A program made the translations under genes and the position numbers. A DNA stretch of 64,000 bases, from NCBI RefSeq assembly GCF_048282545.1, contig NZ_CP182485.1, forward strand, positions 744,001 through 808,000, read 5' to 3'. This document shows, piece after piece, positions 44,681-53,915 of this stretch; position 1 is the first letter of the stretch; the number at the start of each line of letters is the position of its first letter. The stretch is from Opacimonas immobilis. Lineage in GTDB: Bacteria > Pseudomonadota > Gammaproteobacteria > Enterobacterales > Alteromonadaceae. A model generated the notes under the pieces. That model had not been told where the DNA came from. It saw nothing but the letters and a program-made list of their open reading frames with translations, and did no database searches.

Positions 44681-45724
44681 TTATTCGTAACTGAACAAAT
44701 CACCACCGTGCAAATCAATCAAGTCAAATGCTTGGCCACCCCCGCGAGCTACACAGGTCAGCGGGTCATCGGCGATCACGACAGGTATCCCAGTTTCTTC
44801 CATGAGCAAACGGTCAAGGTCTTTCAAGAGAGCGCCACCGCCGGTTAGGACCATACCGTGCTCAGAAATATCTGACGCGAGTTCTGGTGGAGACTGCTCC
44901 AACGCGACCATGACAGCGGAAACAATGCCAGTGAGAGGCTCTTGTAGAGCTTCTAAAATTTCGTTGCTGTTAAGTGAAAAGCTCCGAGGTACGCCTTCAG
45001 CAAGGTTCCGCCCGCGAATTTCAATTTCTTTGACTTCTTCAGCAGGGTACGCAGCACCAATTTCGTGTTTGATTCGCTCAGCCGTTGCTTCACCAATTAA
45101 TGAACCAAAATTGCGGCGCACATAGTTGATAATGGCTTCATCAAATTTGTCTCCGCCGATACGGACGGAAGATGAATACACCACGCCGTTCAAAGAGATA
45201 ATGGCCACCTCTGTGGTACCACCGCCGATATCCACTACCATTGAACCAGTGGGTTCTGATACCGGTAGCCCTGAACCGATGGCGGCAGCCATGGGTTCAT
45301 CAATCAAATACACTTCACGAGCACCGGCACCTTCCGCAGATTCCTTTATTGCTCGTCGTTCGACTTGCGTTGAGCCACACGGGACACATACTAACACTCG
45401 CGGCGATGGTAATAGGAAATTATTATCGTGAACTTGTTTGATAAAATGCTGAAGCATCTTTTCTGTGACATTAAAGTCGGCAATGACTCCGTCTTTCATC
45501 GGGCGGATGGCTTTTATATTCCCAGGGGTTCGACCTAACATGCGTTTTGCGTCACTGCCGACGGCGGCAACACTGCGAGGTGAGCCTGCACGTTCTTCAC
45601 GGATGGCGACTACAGAAGGTTCATTTAGGACAATGCCCTGACCTTTCACATAGATCAATGTATTTGCCGTACCTAAATCGATGGATAGGTCATTGGAAAA
45701 AATACCACGGAGTTTTTTAAACAT
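44681..45724 (-). CDS. mreB: rod shape-determining protein MreB
   Basis: A 347-residue bacterial actin that forms membrane filaments guiding wall synthesis. Actin-fold motifs are intact: DLGTANTLIYV, VDIGGGTTEVAIISL and LTGGGALLKDLD. Start ATG at 45724. First gene of mreBCD-maf-rng, with a 306-bp upstream gap holding its promoter, a gene remnant and the ssb terminator. Confidence 0.98.
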   Translation of the reverse strand: MFKKLRGIFSNDLSIDLGTANTLIYVKGQGIVLNEPSVVAIREERAGSPRSVAAVGSDAKRMLGRTPGNIKAIRPMKDGVIADFNVTEKMLQHFIKQVHDNNFLLPSPRVLVCVPCGSTQVERRAIKESAEGAGAREVYLIDEPMAAAIGSGLPVSEPTGSMVVDIGGGTTEVAIISLNGVVYSSSVRIGGDKFDEAIINYVRRNFGSLIGEATAERIKHEIGAAYPAEEVKEIEIRGRNLAEGVPRSFSLNSNEILEALQEPLTGIVSAVMVALEQSPPELASDISEHGMVLTGGGALLKDLDRLLMEETGIPVVIADDPLTCVARGGGQAFDLIDLHGGDLFSYE

Positions 45725-45820
45725 GTACAGCCTATTTATAGTTATCTATTGCCAGCAATAACGTTGTATTCTAGGGTAAGTTGCAATGATTTTCATGTGT
45801 TTTTTGCTTCGACTCTCAAA

Positions 45821-45957
45821 TTACCCAAGCCACTTCTTAAACTCAGTTAATTTTCGTTTACTTACCGGAATGATCGTGCCGTTGGATGAGGGAACAACTT
45901 TTTATGAAATCGGCAGTGTACCTGTAGTGGGGATAAGCATTGGTTACCGCTTTTAAC
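45821..45957 (-). pseudogene. decayed C-terminal fragment of a LytTR-type DNA-binding protein
   Basis: The minus strand encodes NGTIIPVSKRKLTEFKKWLG followed by a stop at 45821; this is the form of the last strands and helix of LytTR response-regulator domains (IPVSRRKLxEFK). Reading upstream, this frame is broken by a TAA, and another frame carries AVTNAYPHYRYTADFIK, which also suits a LytTR domain. No start or N-terminal domain exists: the ssb terminator begins directly upstream. It looks like the tail of a lost regulator. Based on motif memory only. Confidence 0.4.
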
Positions 45958-45989
45958 AAAAAGGGCTTGTGTTAACACAGGCCCTTTTT
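45958..45989 (-). terminator. intrinsic terminator after ssb
   Basis: AAAAAGGGCTTGTG (45958-45971) pairs with CACAGGCCCTTTTT (45976-45989) with one G-T pair and a TTAA loop. On the minus strand the stem ends in a T-run. It lies 42 bp past the ssb stop. The symmetry would let it act in both directions, but nothing is transcribed toward it from the other side. Confidence 0.85.
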
Positions 45990-46030
45990 CGTTACAACTA
46001 AATGGATTTTCTGTTACTGCCTTCGCTGAC

Positions 46031-46543
46031 TCAGAATGGAATATCGTCGTCCATATCAAAGTCAGGCTCACTGACGGGAGGGGTTGGTTTTTGTGGCGCG
46101 GCAGATGGCTTGAATCCTCCGGTATTGCCACTCGCTGGATTGTTCCGTGGCGCACCGCCACCCATATTGCCTCCGCCCATATTGCCTCCACCCATGCTGC
46201 CTTCGCCACGGCTGTCGAGCATTTGCATTTCGTTGGCAACAATTTCTGTGGTGTAACGGTCATTGCCGGATTGGTCTTGCCATTTGCGGGTTTGCAATTT
46301 ACCTTCAATGTAAATTTTAGATCCTTTTTTAAGATACTCACCGGCAATCTCGGCAAGACGTCGATACATAACGATGCGGTGCCATTCGGTTTTTTCTTGA
46401 GGTTGACCTTGTTGATCTTTCCAGGTTTCACTGGTTGCAACACTTAAATTGGCGATTGCGTTCCCGTTTTGCGCATAGCGTATTTCTGGGTCGTTGCCAA
46501 GGTTGCCAACGATGATAACTTTGTTAATGCCTCTTGATGCCAT
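46031..46543 (-). CDS. ssb: single-stranded DNA-binding protein
   Basis: A 170-residue SSB. The OB fold covers residues 1-110 (INKVIIVGNLGNDPEIRY, WHRIVMYRRLAEIAGEYLKK). A Gly/Asn/Pro-rich linker with repeats of the type MGGGN follows, and the acidic tip DFDMDDDIPF recruits partners. It follows the MFS gene by 14 bp and is probably cotranscribed with it. Confidence 0.98.
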   Translation of the reverse strand: MASRGINKVIIVGNLGNDPEIRYAQNGNAIANLSVATSETWKDQQGQPQEKTEWHRIVMYRRLAEIAGEYLKKGSKIYIEGKLQTRKWQDQSGNDRYTTEIVANEMQMLDSRGEGSMGGGNMGGGNMGGGAPRNNPASGNTGGFKPSAAPQKPTPPVSEPDFDMDDDIPF

Positions 46544-46557
46544 GACTCACCTCTGTC

Positions 46558-47913
46558 TTATTGTACGGCTTGTTGTGCTTGCGCGAGATCAAAATGCGTT
46601 GTGTCGACTTTGAGATACGCTGCTTGTTCGGTTTCCACAATGGTGATGTCGACTACGCCATCCAATTGGCGCAGTGTATCGCTCAGCTCGGCGACCGACC
46701 ATTGTGCAATATTGACGCTAAGTGTAACCCTTTTAAAGCGGGTTTGCCTAGGCAGGCGTGACAATAAAATAAGCCATGCGATGCATACGCCAATGACCAC
46801 AGTATATAGAACGGCGTTAGAAAAGCTACTGGCCAATAGACCAGTTAGGGTGCCGCCTAAAAAAGCACCAAAGAACTGGCTGCTCGCATAGATTCCCATA
46901 GCGCTGCCTTTGGCGCCGGCAGGTGCGATACTCGATACCATAGAAGGTAAGTGAGCTTCTAGGTAGTTAAAACCAGTAAAAAATATCACACCAATACCGA
47001 TCAACCAGAACAGTGAAAATGCGTCATTGTGATGACTCCACCACAAACCGCAAAATGCGCACATCAACAGTATCACCGATAGCAATAGAGTGCTTTTTAC
47101 CCAATGTTCCCCCATTCGAATCAGGACCAATAACCCAACTAAAGACATTGACAAAACTGGGAGATACACTTGCCACTGATGGGCTAAGTCTAGTCCTTGA
47201 GCATCGAGCAACACAGGCAATTGAATGAATAAAACCGTAATGAGTAAATGCAGTATGCACACACTGACGTTCAAAATGGCAAGTTGAGGATGAAATAACA
47301 TGTGTTTGAGCTGAGTCGTCTGCGGTAAAATATCCCCCATCGGGGCGATGTTTACGGCATTTGGTACCGCAAAAACAACCAGTAACACACCTATCAATGC
47401 CAGTCCGGCCGTAAGATAAAAAATCCCTGATAACCCTCCGCTATTCGCTAATGCCGGGCCGATCAACAAAGCGAGGTAGAACGATAAGCCAATGCTAATG
47501 CCAATGATAGCCATCACTTTAGTGCGTTGGTTTTCTCGAGTAACGTCAGCGGCTAACGCCATGACGGCACCCGCAATGGCACCAGCTCCTTGCAGCACTC
47601 GACCAACGACCAACCACACCATACTGTCAGCTTGAGCCGCTAGCAGCGAACCAATGGCAAAGACGATCAGACCAGCAATGATCACGGGTTTACGGCCAAT
47701 CTTGTCAGAAAGCATACCGAACGGGATCTGTAAGATAGCCTGGGTCAGACCGTACCCCCCAATGGCCAGTCCCATGTATAGAGGCGTATAATCGTGATAT
47801 TGCGAAGCCAAAATAGCCAAAACAGGCATGACCATAAATAGGCCTAGCATACGGCTCATATAAATTGCAGCAAGTGAAAAGGCCGCTCTTAATTCAGTTG
47901 GATTCAAAATCAT
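46558..47913 (-). CDS. MFS transporter with a C-terminal cytoplasmic domain
   Basis: A 451-residue major facilitator with 12 predicted spans over residues 10-385. The loop motif GMLSDKIGRKPVI is the MFS signature, and the N-terminal half resembles drug exporters. The last 60 residues form a small alpha/beta domain (VNIAQWSVAELSDTLRQLDG, then VDITIVETEQAAYLKVD) with an HMA/ACT-like shape. Substrate unknown. It is divergent from uvrA and upstream of ssb; an MFS gene between uvrA and ssb is seen in related genera. Confidence 0.87.
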   Translation of the reverse strand: MILNPTELRAAFSLAAIYMSRMLGLFMVMPVLAILASQYHDYTPLYMGLAIGGYGLTQAILQIPFGMLSDKIGRKPVIIAGLIVFAIGSLLAAQADSMVWLVVGRVLQGAGAIAGAVMALAADVTRENQRTKVMAIIGISIGLSFYLALLIGPALANSGGLSGIFYLTAGLALIGVLLVVFAVPNAVNIAPMGDILPQTTQLKHMLFHPQLAILNVSVCILHLLITVLFIQLPVLLDAQGLDLAHQWQVYLPVLSMSLVGLLVLIRMGEHWVKSTLLLSVILLMCAFCGLWWSHHNDAFSLFWLIGIGVIFFTGFNYLEAHLPSMVSSIAPAGAKGSAMGIYASSQFFGAFLGGTLTGLLASSFSNAVLYTVVIGVCIAWLILLSRLPRQTRFKRVTLSVNIAQWSVAELSDTLRQLDGVVDITIVETEQAAYLKVDTTHFDLAQAQQAVQ

Positions 47914-48055
47914 TCAAAAAAGAGTAAAAAGTTCGCGAATTCTACCACAGCTTGACCCAATGTGATCAATACACAGTGGATTGCGTAAAAGTCTCTAATA
48001 AAACACACATTTATGGCATACTACAGGTTTGCTATTTATACGCATTTGGTTATCC

Positions 48056-50881
48056 ATGGATAAAATCGAAGTACGCGGCGCTCGCACCCATAATTTAAAA
48101 AATATTTCTTTGGACATTCCTCGCGACAAGCTTGTCGTGATCACCGGTTTATCCGGCTCTGGTAAGTCGTCTTTGGCGTTTGATACATTATACGCCGAAG
48201 GACAACGGCGCTATGTGGAATCGCTCTCTGCTTACGCTCGGCAGTTTTTATCCATGATGGAAAAGCCCGACGTTGATTTGATCGAAGGCTTGTCTCCAGC
48301 GATTTCGATTGAACAAAAATCCACCTCTCATAACCCCCGTTCGACCGTAGGCACTATCACCGAGATTTACGATTATTTAAGATTGTTATTTGCTCGGGTT
48401 GGCACACCGCGCTGCCCTGATCACGATGTGCCGTTAGACGCTCAGACCATTTCACAGATGGTGGATCGAGTATTGGCGATGCCTGAAGGTGAAAAGCTGA
48501 TGTTATTGGCACCCGTGGTACAAGAGCGCAAAGGGGAGCATCTCAAAACCCTCGAGGCACTTGCTGCTCAGGGTTATATTCGTGCAAGGATTGATGGTGA
48601 AGTATGTGATTTATCGGACCCTCCTTCGTTAGATCTGCACAAAAAACACACCATTGAAGTGGTGGTCGATCGCTTTAAGGTTCGTGATGATTTGCAATTA
48701 CGACTTGCTGAGTCATTCGAGACGGCAATCAATCTGTCTGGTGGTAATGCCAAAATCGCGTACATGGACGAACCAGACAAAGAAGAAATCATTTTTTCAG
48801 CTAACTTTGCGTGCCCACATTGTGGGTACAGTATTGTCGAGTTAGAGCCGCGTTTATTTTCGTTTAATAACCCAGCTGGAGCTTGCCAAACCTGTGATGG
48901 CTTGGGCACGAGACAATTCTTTGATCCGTCGCGAGTCATAGTTAACGATGAAATTTCCTTATCGGGTGGCGCGATTCGAGGCTGGGATAAGCGCAGTTTT
49001 TATTATTACCAAATGCTACAAGCGGTCGCTGATCACTATGGCTTTGACTTGACGAAACCCCTTAATACCTTAGATAAAAAACACATTGATATTGTATTAC
49101 ATGGTTCTAAAGGAACGGCCATTAATTTCAAGTACATCAATGAGCGTGGCGATATCATGCAGCGCAAGCATCCTTTTGAGGGAGTTATCCCCAATATGGA
49201 GCGCCGCTACAAGGATACTGAGTCCAATACAGTGCGTGAAGAATTATCCAAATATCTCTCACAGCAACCTTGCTCGGCATGTCACGGCTCTCGATTGCGT
49301 CTGGAAGCTCGCAATGTCTTTGTTGGTAACACTAGCTTACCGACTATTACGACCATGTCGATTGAAAACTCGTTGAAGTTTTTTAATGACTTGGAGCTGC
49401 AGGGGCAAAAAGCGGCAATTGCTGAAAAAATCCTAAAGGAAATTCAGGATCGTCTTAATTTCTTAGTCAATGTTGGTCTTAATTACCTCACGCTAGAACG
49501 CAGTGCCGATACGTTATCGGGTGGTGAAGCGCAGCGCATTCGCTTAGCAAGTCAAATTGGAGCCGGTTTAGTTGGAGTGATGTATGTGCTCGACGAACCA
49601 AGTATTGGCCTGCATCAGCGTGATAACGAGCGTTTACTTAAAACGTTGAGACACTTGCGGGATTTGGGTAATACGGTGTTGGTGGTTGAGCACGATGAAG
49701 ATGCCATCCGAGAAGCTGATCATGTGATTGATATTGGTCCCGGAGCCGGTGTGCATGGTGGTGAAATCATCGCCCAAGGGACTATGCACGATATTATGGG
49801 TTCTCCCGATTCGTTAACGGGGAAATATTTGTCAGGTCGAGAAAAAATAGACGTCCCAACCAAACGCAATAAACCCAAAAAAGGTGGTTGGGTAACCTTA
49901 ACTGGTGCGACGGGCAACAATCTGCAAGATGTGACGTTAAAAGTCCCAACGGGCTTAATGACCTGTGTCACAGGGGTGTCAGGTTCAGGTAAGTCGACCT
50001 TGATCAACGATACCTTTTACAAAATAGCCCAGCGCGAACTAAACAACGCGACGACCAATGAGCCAGCACCGTATAAGTCCATTACTGGTTTGGATAAGTT
50101 AGACAAGGTCGTAGATATTGACCAATCCCCGATAGGTCGTACTCCGCGATCTAATCCTGCGACGTATGCTGGAATATTTACGCCGATTCGAGAAATTTTT
50201 GCCGGTACCCAAGAAGCGCGGTCACGCGGCTATAAGCCAGGTCGGTTTAGCTTCAACGTCAAAGGCGGTCGTTGTGAAGCATGTCAGGGTGATGGGGTGA
50301 TCAAAGTCGAAATGCATTTTTTGCCCGATGTATACGTTCCGTGCGACGTGTGTAAAGGAAAACGCTACAACCGTGAGACGCTAGAAATTCGCTATAAAGG
50401 CAAAAATATCCACGAAATCTTAGAGATGACGGTCGAAGACGCGCGCGAGTTCTTCGATGCGATCCCAGCAATTAATCGCAAACTACAAACCTTGATGGAT
50501 GTAGGTTTAAGCTATATTCGTTTAGGCCAAGCTGCCACGACGTTATCCGGTGGTGAAGCACAGCGTGTGAAACTTGCCAAAGAGCTGTCTAAACGCGATA
50601 CAGGACAAACCTTGTATATTTTAGATGAACCAACGACGGGTTTGCACTTCCATGATATCAAGCAACTGCTTGAGGTGCTGCATCGCTTACGGGATGCGGG
50701 CAATACCATGGTGATCATTGAGCACAACTTAGACGTGGTAAAAACAGCAGATTGGATTGTTGATATCGGTCCAGAGGGTGGTTCAGGAGGGGGCCAAATC
50801 ATCGCCCAAGGCACGCCAGAAGAAGTTGCCGAATCAACCGTCTCACATACTGGTCGGTTTCTAAAGCCTATGTTGCAATAG
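48056..50881 (+). CDS. uvrA: excinuclease ABC subunit A
   Basis: A 941-residue damage sensor of nucleotide excision repair. Two ABC ATPase units: Walker A GLSGSGKSSLAFD and GVSGSGKSTLIND; signatures LSGGEAQRIRLA and LSGGEAQRVKLA. Zinc fingers: CPHCGYS to CQTCDG, and CEACQGDG to CDVCKG. The frame extends to 48029, but the ATG at 48056 matches the family start (MDKIEVRGARTHNL). No LexA-type box is visible upstream. Confidence 0.97.
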   Translation: MDKIEVRGARTHNLKNISLDIPRDKLVVITGLSGSGKSSLAFDTLYAEGQRRYVESLSAYARQFLSMMEKPDVDLIEGLSPAISIEQKSTSHNPRSTVGTITEIYDYLRLLFARVGTPRCPDHDVPLDAQTISQMVDRVLAMPEGEKLMLLAPVVQERKGEHLKTLEALAAQGYIRARIDGEVCDLSDPPSLDLHKKHTIEVVVDRFKVRDDLQLRLAESFETAINLSGGNAKIAYMDEPDKEEIIFSANFACPHCGYSIVELEPRLFSFNNPAGACQTCDGLGTRQFFDPSRVIVNDEISLSGGAIRGWDKRSFYYYQMLQAVADHYGFDLTKPLNTLDKKHIDIVLHGSKGTAINFKYINERGDIMQRKHPFEGVIPNMERRYKDTESNTVREELSKYLSQQPCSACHGSRLRLEARNVFVGNTSLPTITTMSIENSLKFFNDLELQGQKAAIAEKILKEIQDRLNFLVNVGLNYLTLERSADTLSGGEAQRIRLASQIGAGLVGVMYVLDEPSIGLHQRDNERLLKTLRHLRDLGNTVLVVEHDEDAIREADHVIDIGPGAGVHGGEIIAQGTMHDIMGSPDSLTGKYLSGREKIDVPTKRNKPKKGGWVTLTGATGNNLQDVTLKVPTGLMTCVTGVSGSGKSTLINDTFYKIAQRELNNATTNEPAPYKSITGLDKLDKVVDIDQSPIGRTPRSNPATYAGIFTPIREIFAGTQEARSRGYKPGRFSFNVKGGRCEACQGDGVIKVEMHFLPDVYVPCDVCKGKRYNRETLEIRYKGKNIHEILEMTVEDAREFFDAIPAINRKLQTLMDVGLSYIRLGQAATTLSGGEAQRVKLAKELSKRDTGQTLYILDEPTTGLHFHDIKQLLEVLHRLRDAGNTMVIIEHNLDVVKTADWIVDIGPEGGSGGGQIIAQGTPEEVAESTVSHTGRFLKPMLQ

Positions 50882-50905
50882 GGAGTATTTAAGGTGCTAT
50901 TGGAT

Positions 50906-51364
50906 CTACTCAAACAACTCTACGGCCATACCTTTCATGGAATAGCCAACCGACGCAATATCGCCTTCCCAGCGAGTGGTGGTTAGTTTGCCAGTGATCC
51001 ATACCGCATCATAAAGACTTTCAATTGGAATGCCTTCTGCAAAAGTCACATGCACGATTTGATTAGAGGGTGGCGGTGGAACATGAATACAGGCACCAAA
51101 GTAAGGTACCAACAAAAATTCTTTGGTATGAGTTGCCGTGCCTTCTAACGGGACTACGAATCCTGGGATTTTGACCAAGCGATTGTTCAATGATTCCAAC
51201 ACAGGCGCGTTTGGATCAGCTTGACTCATGTTCATTTGATGATCAATTGTGACATCGGAGGGCACAAAGTCTTGAGGCACCATGTCTTCCCAATACAATT
51301 CCACTGGCTCTTGAGCGAGTACAAAACTACTCACTAATATACTTAACACCATTAAAAACCGCAT
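50906..51364 (-). CDS. DUF3299 domain secreted protein
   Basis: A 152-residue protein with a signal peptide (MRFLMVLSILVSSFVLAQ) and the DUF3299 core: VKIPGFVVPLEG, FLLVPYFGACIHVPPPPSNQ and SVGYSMKGMAVE. A lone Cys lies in GACIHVPPP. It should act in the periplasm. No activity is established; similar proteins accompany ABC-type exporter or metal genes elsewhere. The ATG at 51364 has GGGG upstream. Convergent with uvrA. Confidence 0.8.
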   Translation of the reverse strand: MRFLMVLSILVSSFVLAQEPVELYWEDMVPQDFVPSDVTIDHQMNMSQADPNAPVLESLNNRLVKIPGFVVPLEGTATHTKEFLLVPYFGACIHVPPPPSNQIVHVTFAEGIPIESLYDAVWITGKLTTTRWEGDIASVGYSMKGMAVELFE

Positions 51365-51429
51365 ATTAACCCCAACCATTGTTGTTTGAGATATTGTATA
51401 ACAGTGTTAAGTATAATTCATACAGGTGA

Positions 51430-52401
51430 TTACTTTGCGTAATAGCTCAAGCAGGTTTCTACCTCATCGGCCGAGCCCATCAAAACTGGCACACGCTGAT
51501 GTATTTCAGTCGGCATGACTTCCAAAATCCTACCGTTACCAGTATTGGCAGCACCGCCAGCGTTTTCCATCAAAAAGGCCATAGGATTGGCTTCGTACAG
51601 CAAGCGAAGCTTACCGGGTTTTTTAGGGTCGCGTTTGTCTTGTGGATAAGCAAAAATACCGCCGCGACACAGTACACGATGGATATCCCCGACCATTGCC
51701 GCTACCCAGCGCATATTAAAATCGCGACCTCTAGGGCCTTCTTTACCTGCAAGTAAATCGGTCATATAAGCTTGCATCGGTGCATGCCAATGACGTTGGT
51801 TCGATGCGTTGATCGCAAATTCTGAGGTTTCGCGAGGCACTTGAATATTGGCTTGGGTCACCAAAAATCCGCCATGGGTTTTGTCTAACGTGTACAAGTG
51901 TGTACCGTTACCCGTAGACATCGCCAACATAGTAGAGGGTCCATATAGCACATAGCCGGCGGCGACAATTTGCGTACCAGGTTGCAAAAATGCAGAAGGA
52001 TCATCCGCGTCTAGCCATTGTGGGGCATGTGTAATAGAAAATATTGTTCCGATCAATGAGTTGATTTCAGTATTAGATGAGCCGTCCAGCGGATCGAAAC
52101 TCACTAGATACTTACCATCGGGATTGCACGGCACGACATCGTCTTCTTCTTCAGAGGAAATTGCCTTGACATAGCCAGACTCAGACAATGTGTCTTTTAG
52201 GATTTGATTCGAGATGACATCGAGTTTCTTCTGGGTTTCGCCTTGTACATTTTCGGATAAGGTTGAACCAAGCACTCCAGCTAGCGCACCTTGGCTGACA
52301 CGGAATGATATTTCTTTACAGCCGGCTAATAAGGTACGGATCAATAAGATGAGCTCAAGAGGCGCACCATCCTGTTGCAACCGGGAATTGAGTCGTTTCA
52401 T
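51430..52401 (-). CDS. fbp: class I fructose-1,6-bisphosphatase
   Basis: A 323-residue gluconeogenic enzyme. SEEEDDVVPC provides metal-binding acids, and FDPLDGSSNTEINSLIGTIF is the family signature. C-terminal GRILEVMPTEIHQRVPVLMG completes it. Length close to the E. coli 332. Divergent from mpl, as in E. coli. Confidence 0.96.
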   Translation of the reverse strand: MKRLNSRLQQDGAPLELILLIRTLLAGCKEISFRVSQGALAGVLGSTLSENVQGETQKKLDVISNQILKDTLSESGYVKAISSEEEDDVVPCNPDGKYLVSFDPLDGSSNTEINSLIGTIFSITHAPQWLDADDPSAFLQPGTQIVAAGYVLYGPSTMLAMSTGNGTHLYTLDKTHGGFLVTQANIQVPRETSEFAINASNQRHWHAPMQAYMTDLLAGKEGPRGRDFNMRWVAAMVGDIHRVLCRGGIFAYPQDKRDPKKPGKLRLLYEANPMAFLMENAGGAANTGNGRILEVMPTEIHQRVPVLMGSADEVETCLSYYAK

Positions 52402-52552
52402 AAGACGTTATGTCCTTGTATTAATTGTAGATGTAGGGTCAGTATTAAGTGTAACGAAAAACCGAGGTAATGTTAAATCCCAGCTTCGATCTCATACCAT
52501 TATCTGCTAAAGTATTACCCCATAAATCTAATCATAAAAGCATCCTACTTTC

Positions 52553-53911
52553 ATGCATGTACATATTTTAGGGATCTGTGGCAGTTTTATGGGCGGTATT
52601 GCTGCGCTTGCCAAATCGTTAGGCCACACCGTAACAGGCTCAGACCGCAATGTTTATCCACCGATGTCCACCCAGCTCGAGCAATTAGGGATCACTTTAA
52701 CTGAGGGCTATGATGTCAGTCAGTTTGAACCTGAGCCGGATATGGTGATCATTGGCAATGCCATGTCGCGCGGTAATCCCGCAGTAGAATATGTACTCAA
52801 TCGCGGCTTACCCTATACCTCTGGTCCGCAGTGGTTGTTGGATAATTTACTTAAAGACCGATGGGTGCTTGGTGTGGCGGGTACTCATGGCAAAACGTCG
52901 ACTTCCTCGATGCTGGCGTGGATTTTGGAAGACGCCGGTTATACACCTGGATTCTTGATTGGGGGCGTGCCAGAGAATTTTGGCGTGTCTGCGCGTGTGG
53001 GTGAAGGCAACTTCTTTGTGATTGAGGCCGATGAATACGACAGTGCCTTTTTTGATAAACGCTCTAAGTTTGTGCATTACCGACCGCGTACTTTGGTGTT
53101 GAACAACCTTGAATTTGATCATGCGGATATTTTTGATGATTTGAACGCGATTAAAAAACAATTTCATCACCTTGTGCGCTCAGTGCCACAAAACGGGTTA
53201 ATTCTTTCCGAAAAACACGACCATAATATGCAAGATGTACTGGAGATGGGGTGTTGGTCAGAGCAAGAGTTTTTGTCTCGCGATTGGGCGGCTGATAAGC
53301 TCAGTGAAGACGGTTCGCGCTTTGCAGTATATTATCATGGCGAGCTTCAAGGGAATGTAGAATGGAGCTTAATTGGCGATCATAATGTGCATAACGGTTT
53401 GATGGCCATCGCAGCGGCGCATCATGTCGGAGTGACATGTGATGTGGCAATCAAGGCCCTTACATCGTTCGTCAACGTCAAACGGCGTATGGAAATCAAA
53501 GGCAAAGTCAACAATGTCACCGTGTATGATGATTTTGCTCATCATCCCACTGCGATCACCACTACGGTCAAAGGTTTAAAAGCCAAAGTAGGCGTTCAGC
53601 GCGTATTAGCGGTATTGGAGCCGCGTTCTAACACGATGAAGCAAGGCGTGCATAAAGACGCGCTAGCCTCATGCTGGTCGGATGCAGACGAAGTCTATTT
53701 GTTTGAACCGGCCAACTTAGGTTGGTCAATGCACGAAGTGGCCAATGCCAGTACTGTGCCTGTGCATTCTTATCAAGATGTGGACAAGCTCGTTGCCGCT
53801 ATTGTGGCTGAAGCACAGCCGTCGGATCATATTTTGGTGATGAGTAATGGCGGTTTTGCAGGGATCCACGGTAAACTCATTGACGCACTTAGCGAGAAGT
53901 TCGGAGAATAA
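52553..53911 (+). CDS. mpl: UDP-N-acetylmuramate:L-alanyl-gamma-D-glutamyl-meso-diaminopimelate ligase
   Basis: A 452-residue Mur-ligase family enzyme that recycles murein tripeptide. It opens with MHVHILGICGSFMGGIAALA. P-loop: GVAGTHGKTSTSSMLAWIL. Metal motif: FVIEADEYDSAFFDKRSKF. It ends within 4 bp of ubiX. Divergent from fbp. Confidence 0.96.
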   Translation: MHVHILGICGSFMGGIAALAKSLGHTVTGSDRNVYPPMSTQLEQLGITLTEGYDVSQFEPEPDMVIIGNAMSRGNPAVEYVLNRGLPYTSGPQWLLDNLLKDRWVLGVAGTHGKTSTSSMLAWILEDAGYTPGFLIGGVPENFGVSARVGEGNFFVIEADEYDSAFFDKRSKFVHYRPRTLVLNNLEFDHADIFDDLNAIKKQFHHLVRSVPQNGLILSEKHDHNMQDVLEMGCWSEQEFLSRDWAADKLSEDGSRFAVYYHGELQGNVEWSLIGDHNVHNGLMAIAAAHHVGVTCDVAIKALTSFVNVKRRMEIKGKVNNVTVYDDFAHHPTAITTTVKGLKAKVGVQRVLAVLEPRSNTMKQGVHKDALASCWSDADEVYLFEPANLGWSMHEVANASTVPVHSYQDVDKLVAAIVAEAQPSDHILVMSNGGFAGIHGKLIDALSEKFGE

Positions 53912-53915
53912 CCAA

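Noticed and set aside
45862..46443. A 193-codon open frame on the minus strand across ssb and the gap behind it
   Set aside because: It overlaps ssb almost fully in another frame, has no recognisable domain and no ribosome-binding site; it is a shadow of ssb.
47955..47977. TGTGATCAATACACA as a CRP site before uvrA
   Set aside because: The half sites are spaced by seven bases between TGTG and CACA, not the spacing of a CRP site, and the match is short.
52402..52552. GGTAAT...ATTACC pairing in the fbp-mpl gap as an operator
   Set aside because: Six-base arms about 45 bp apart are expected by chance in this AT-rich region.
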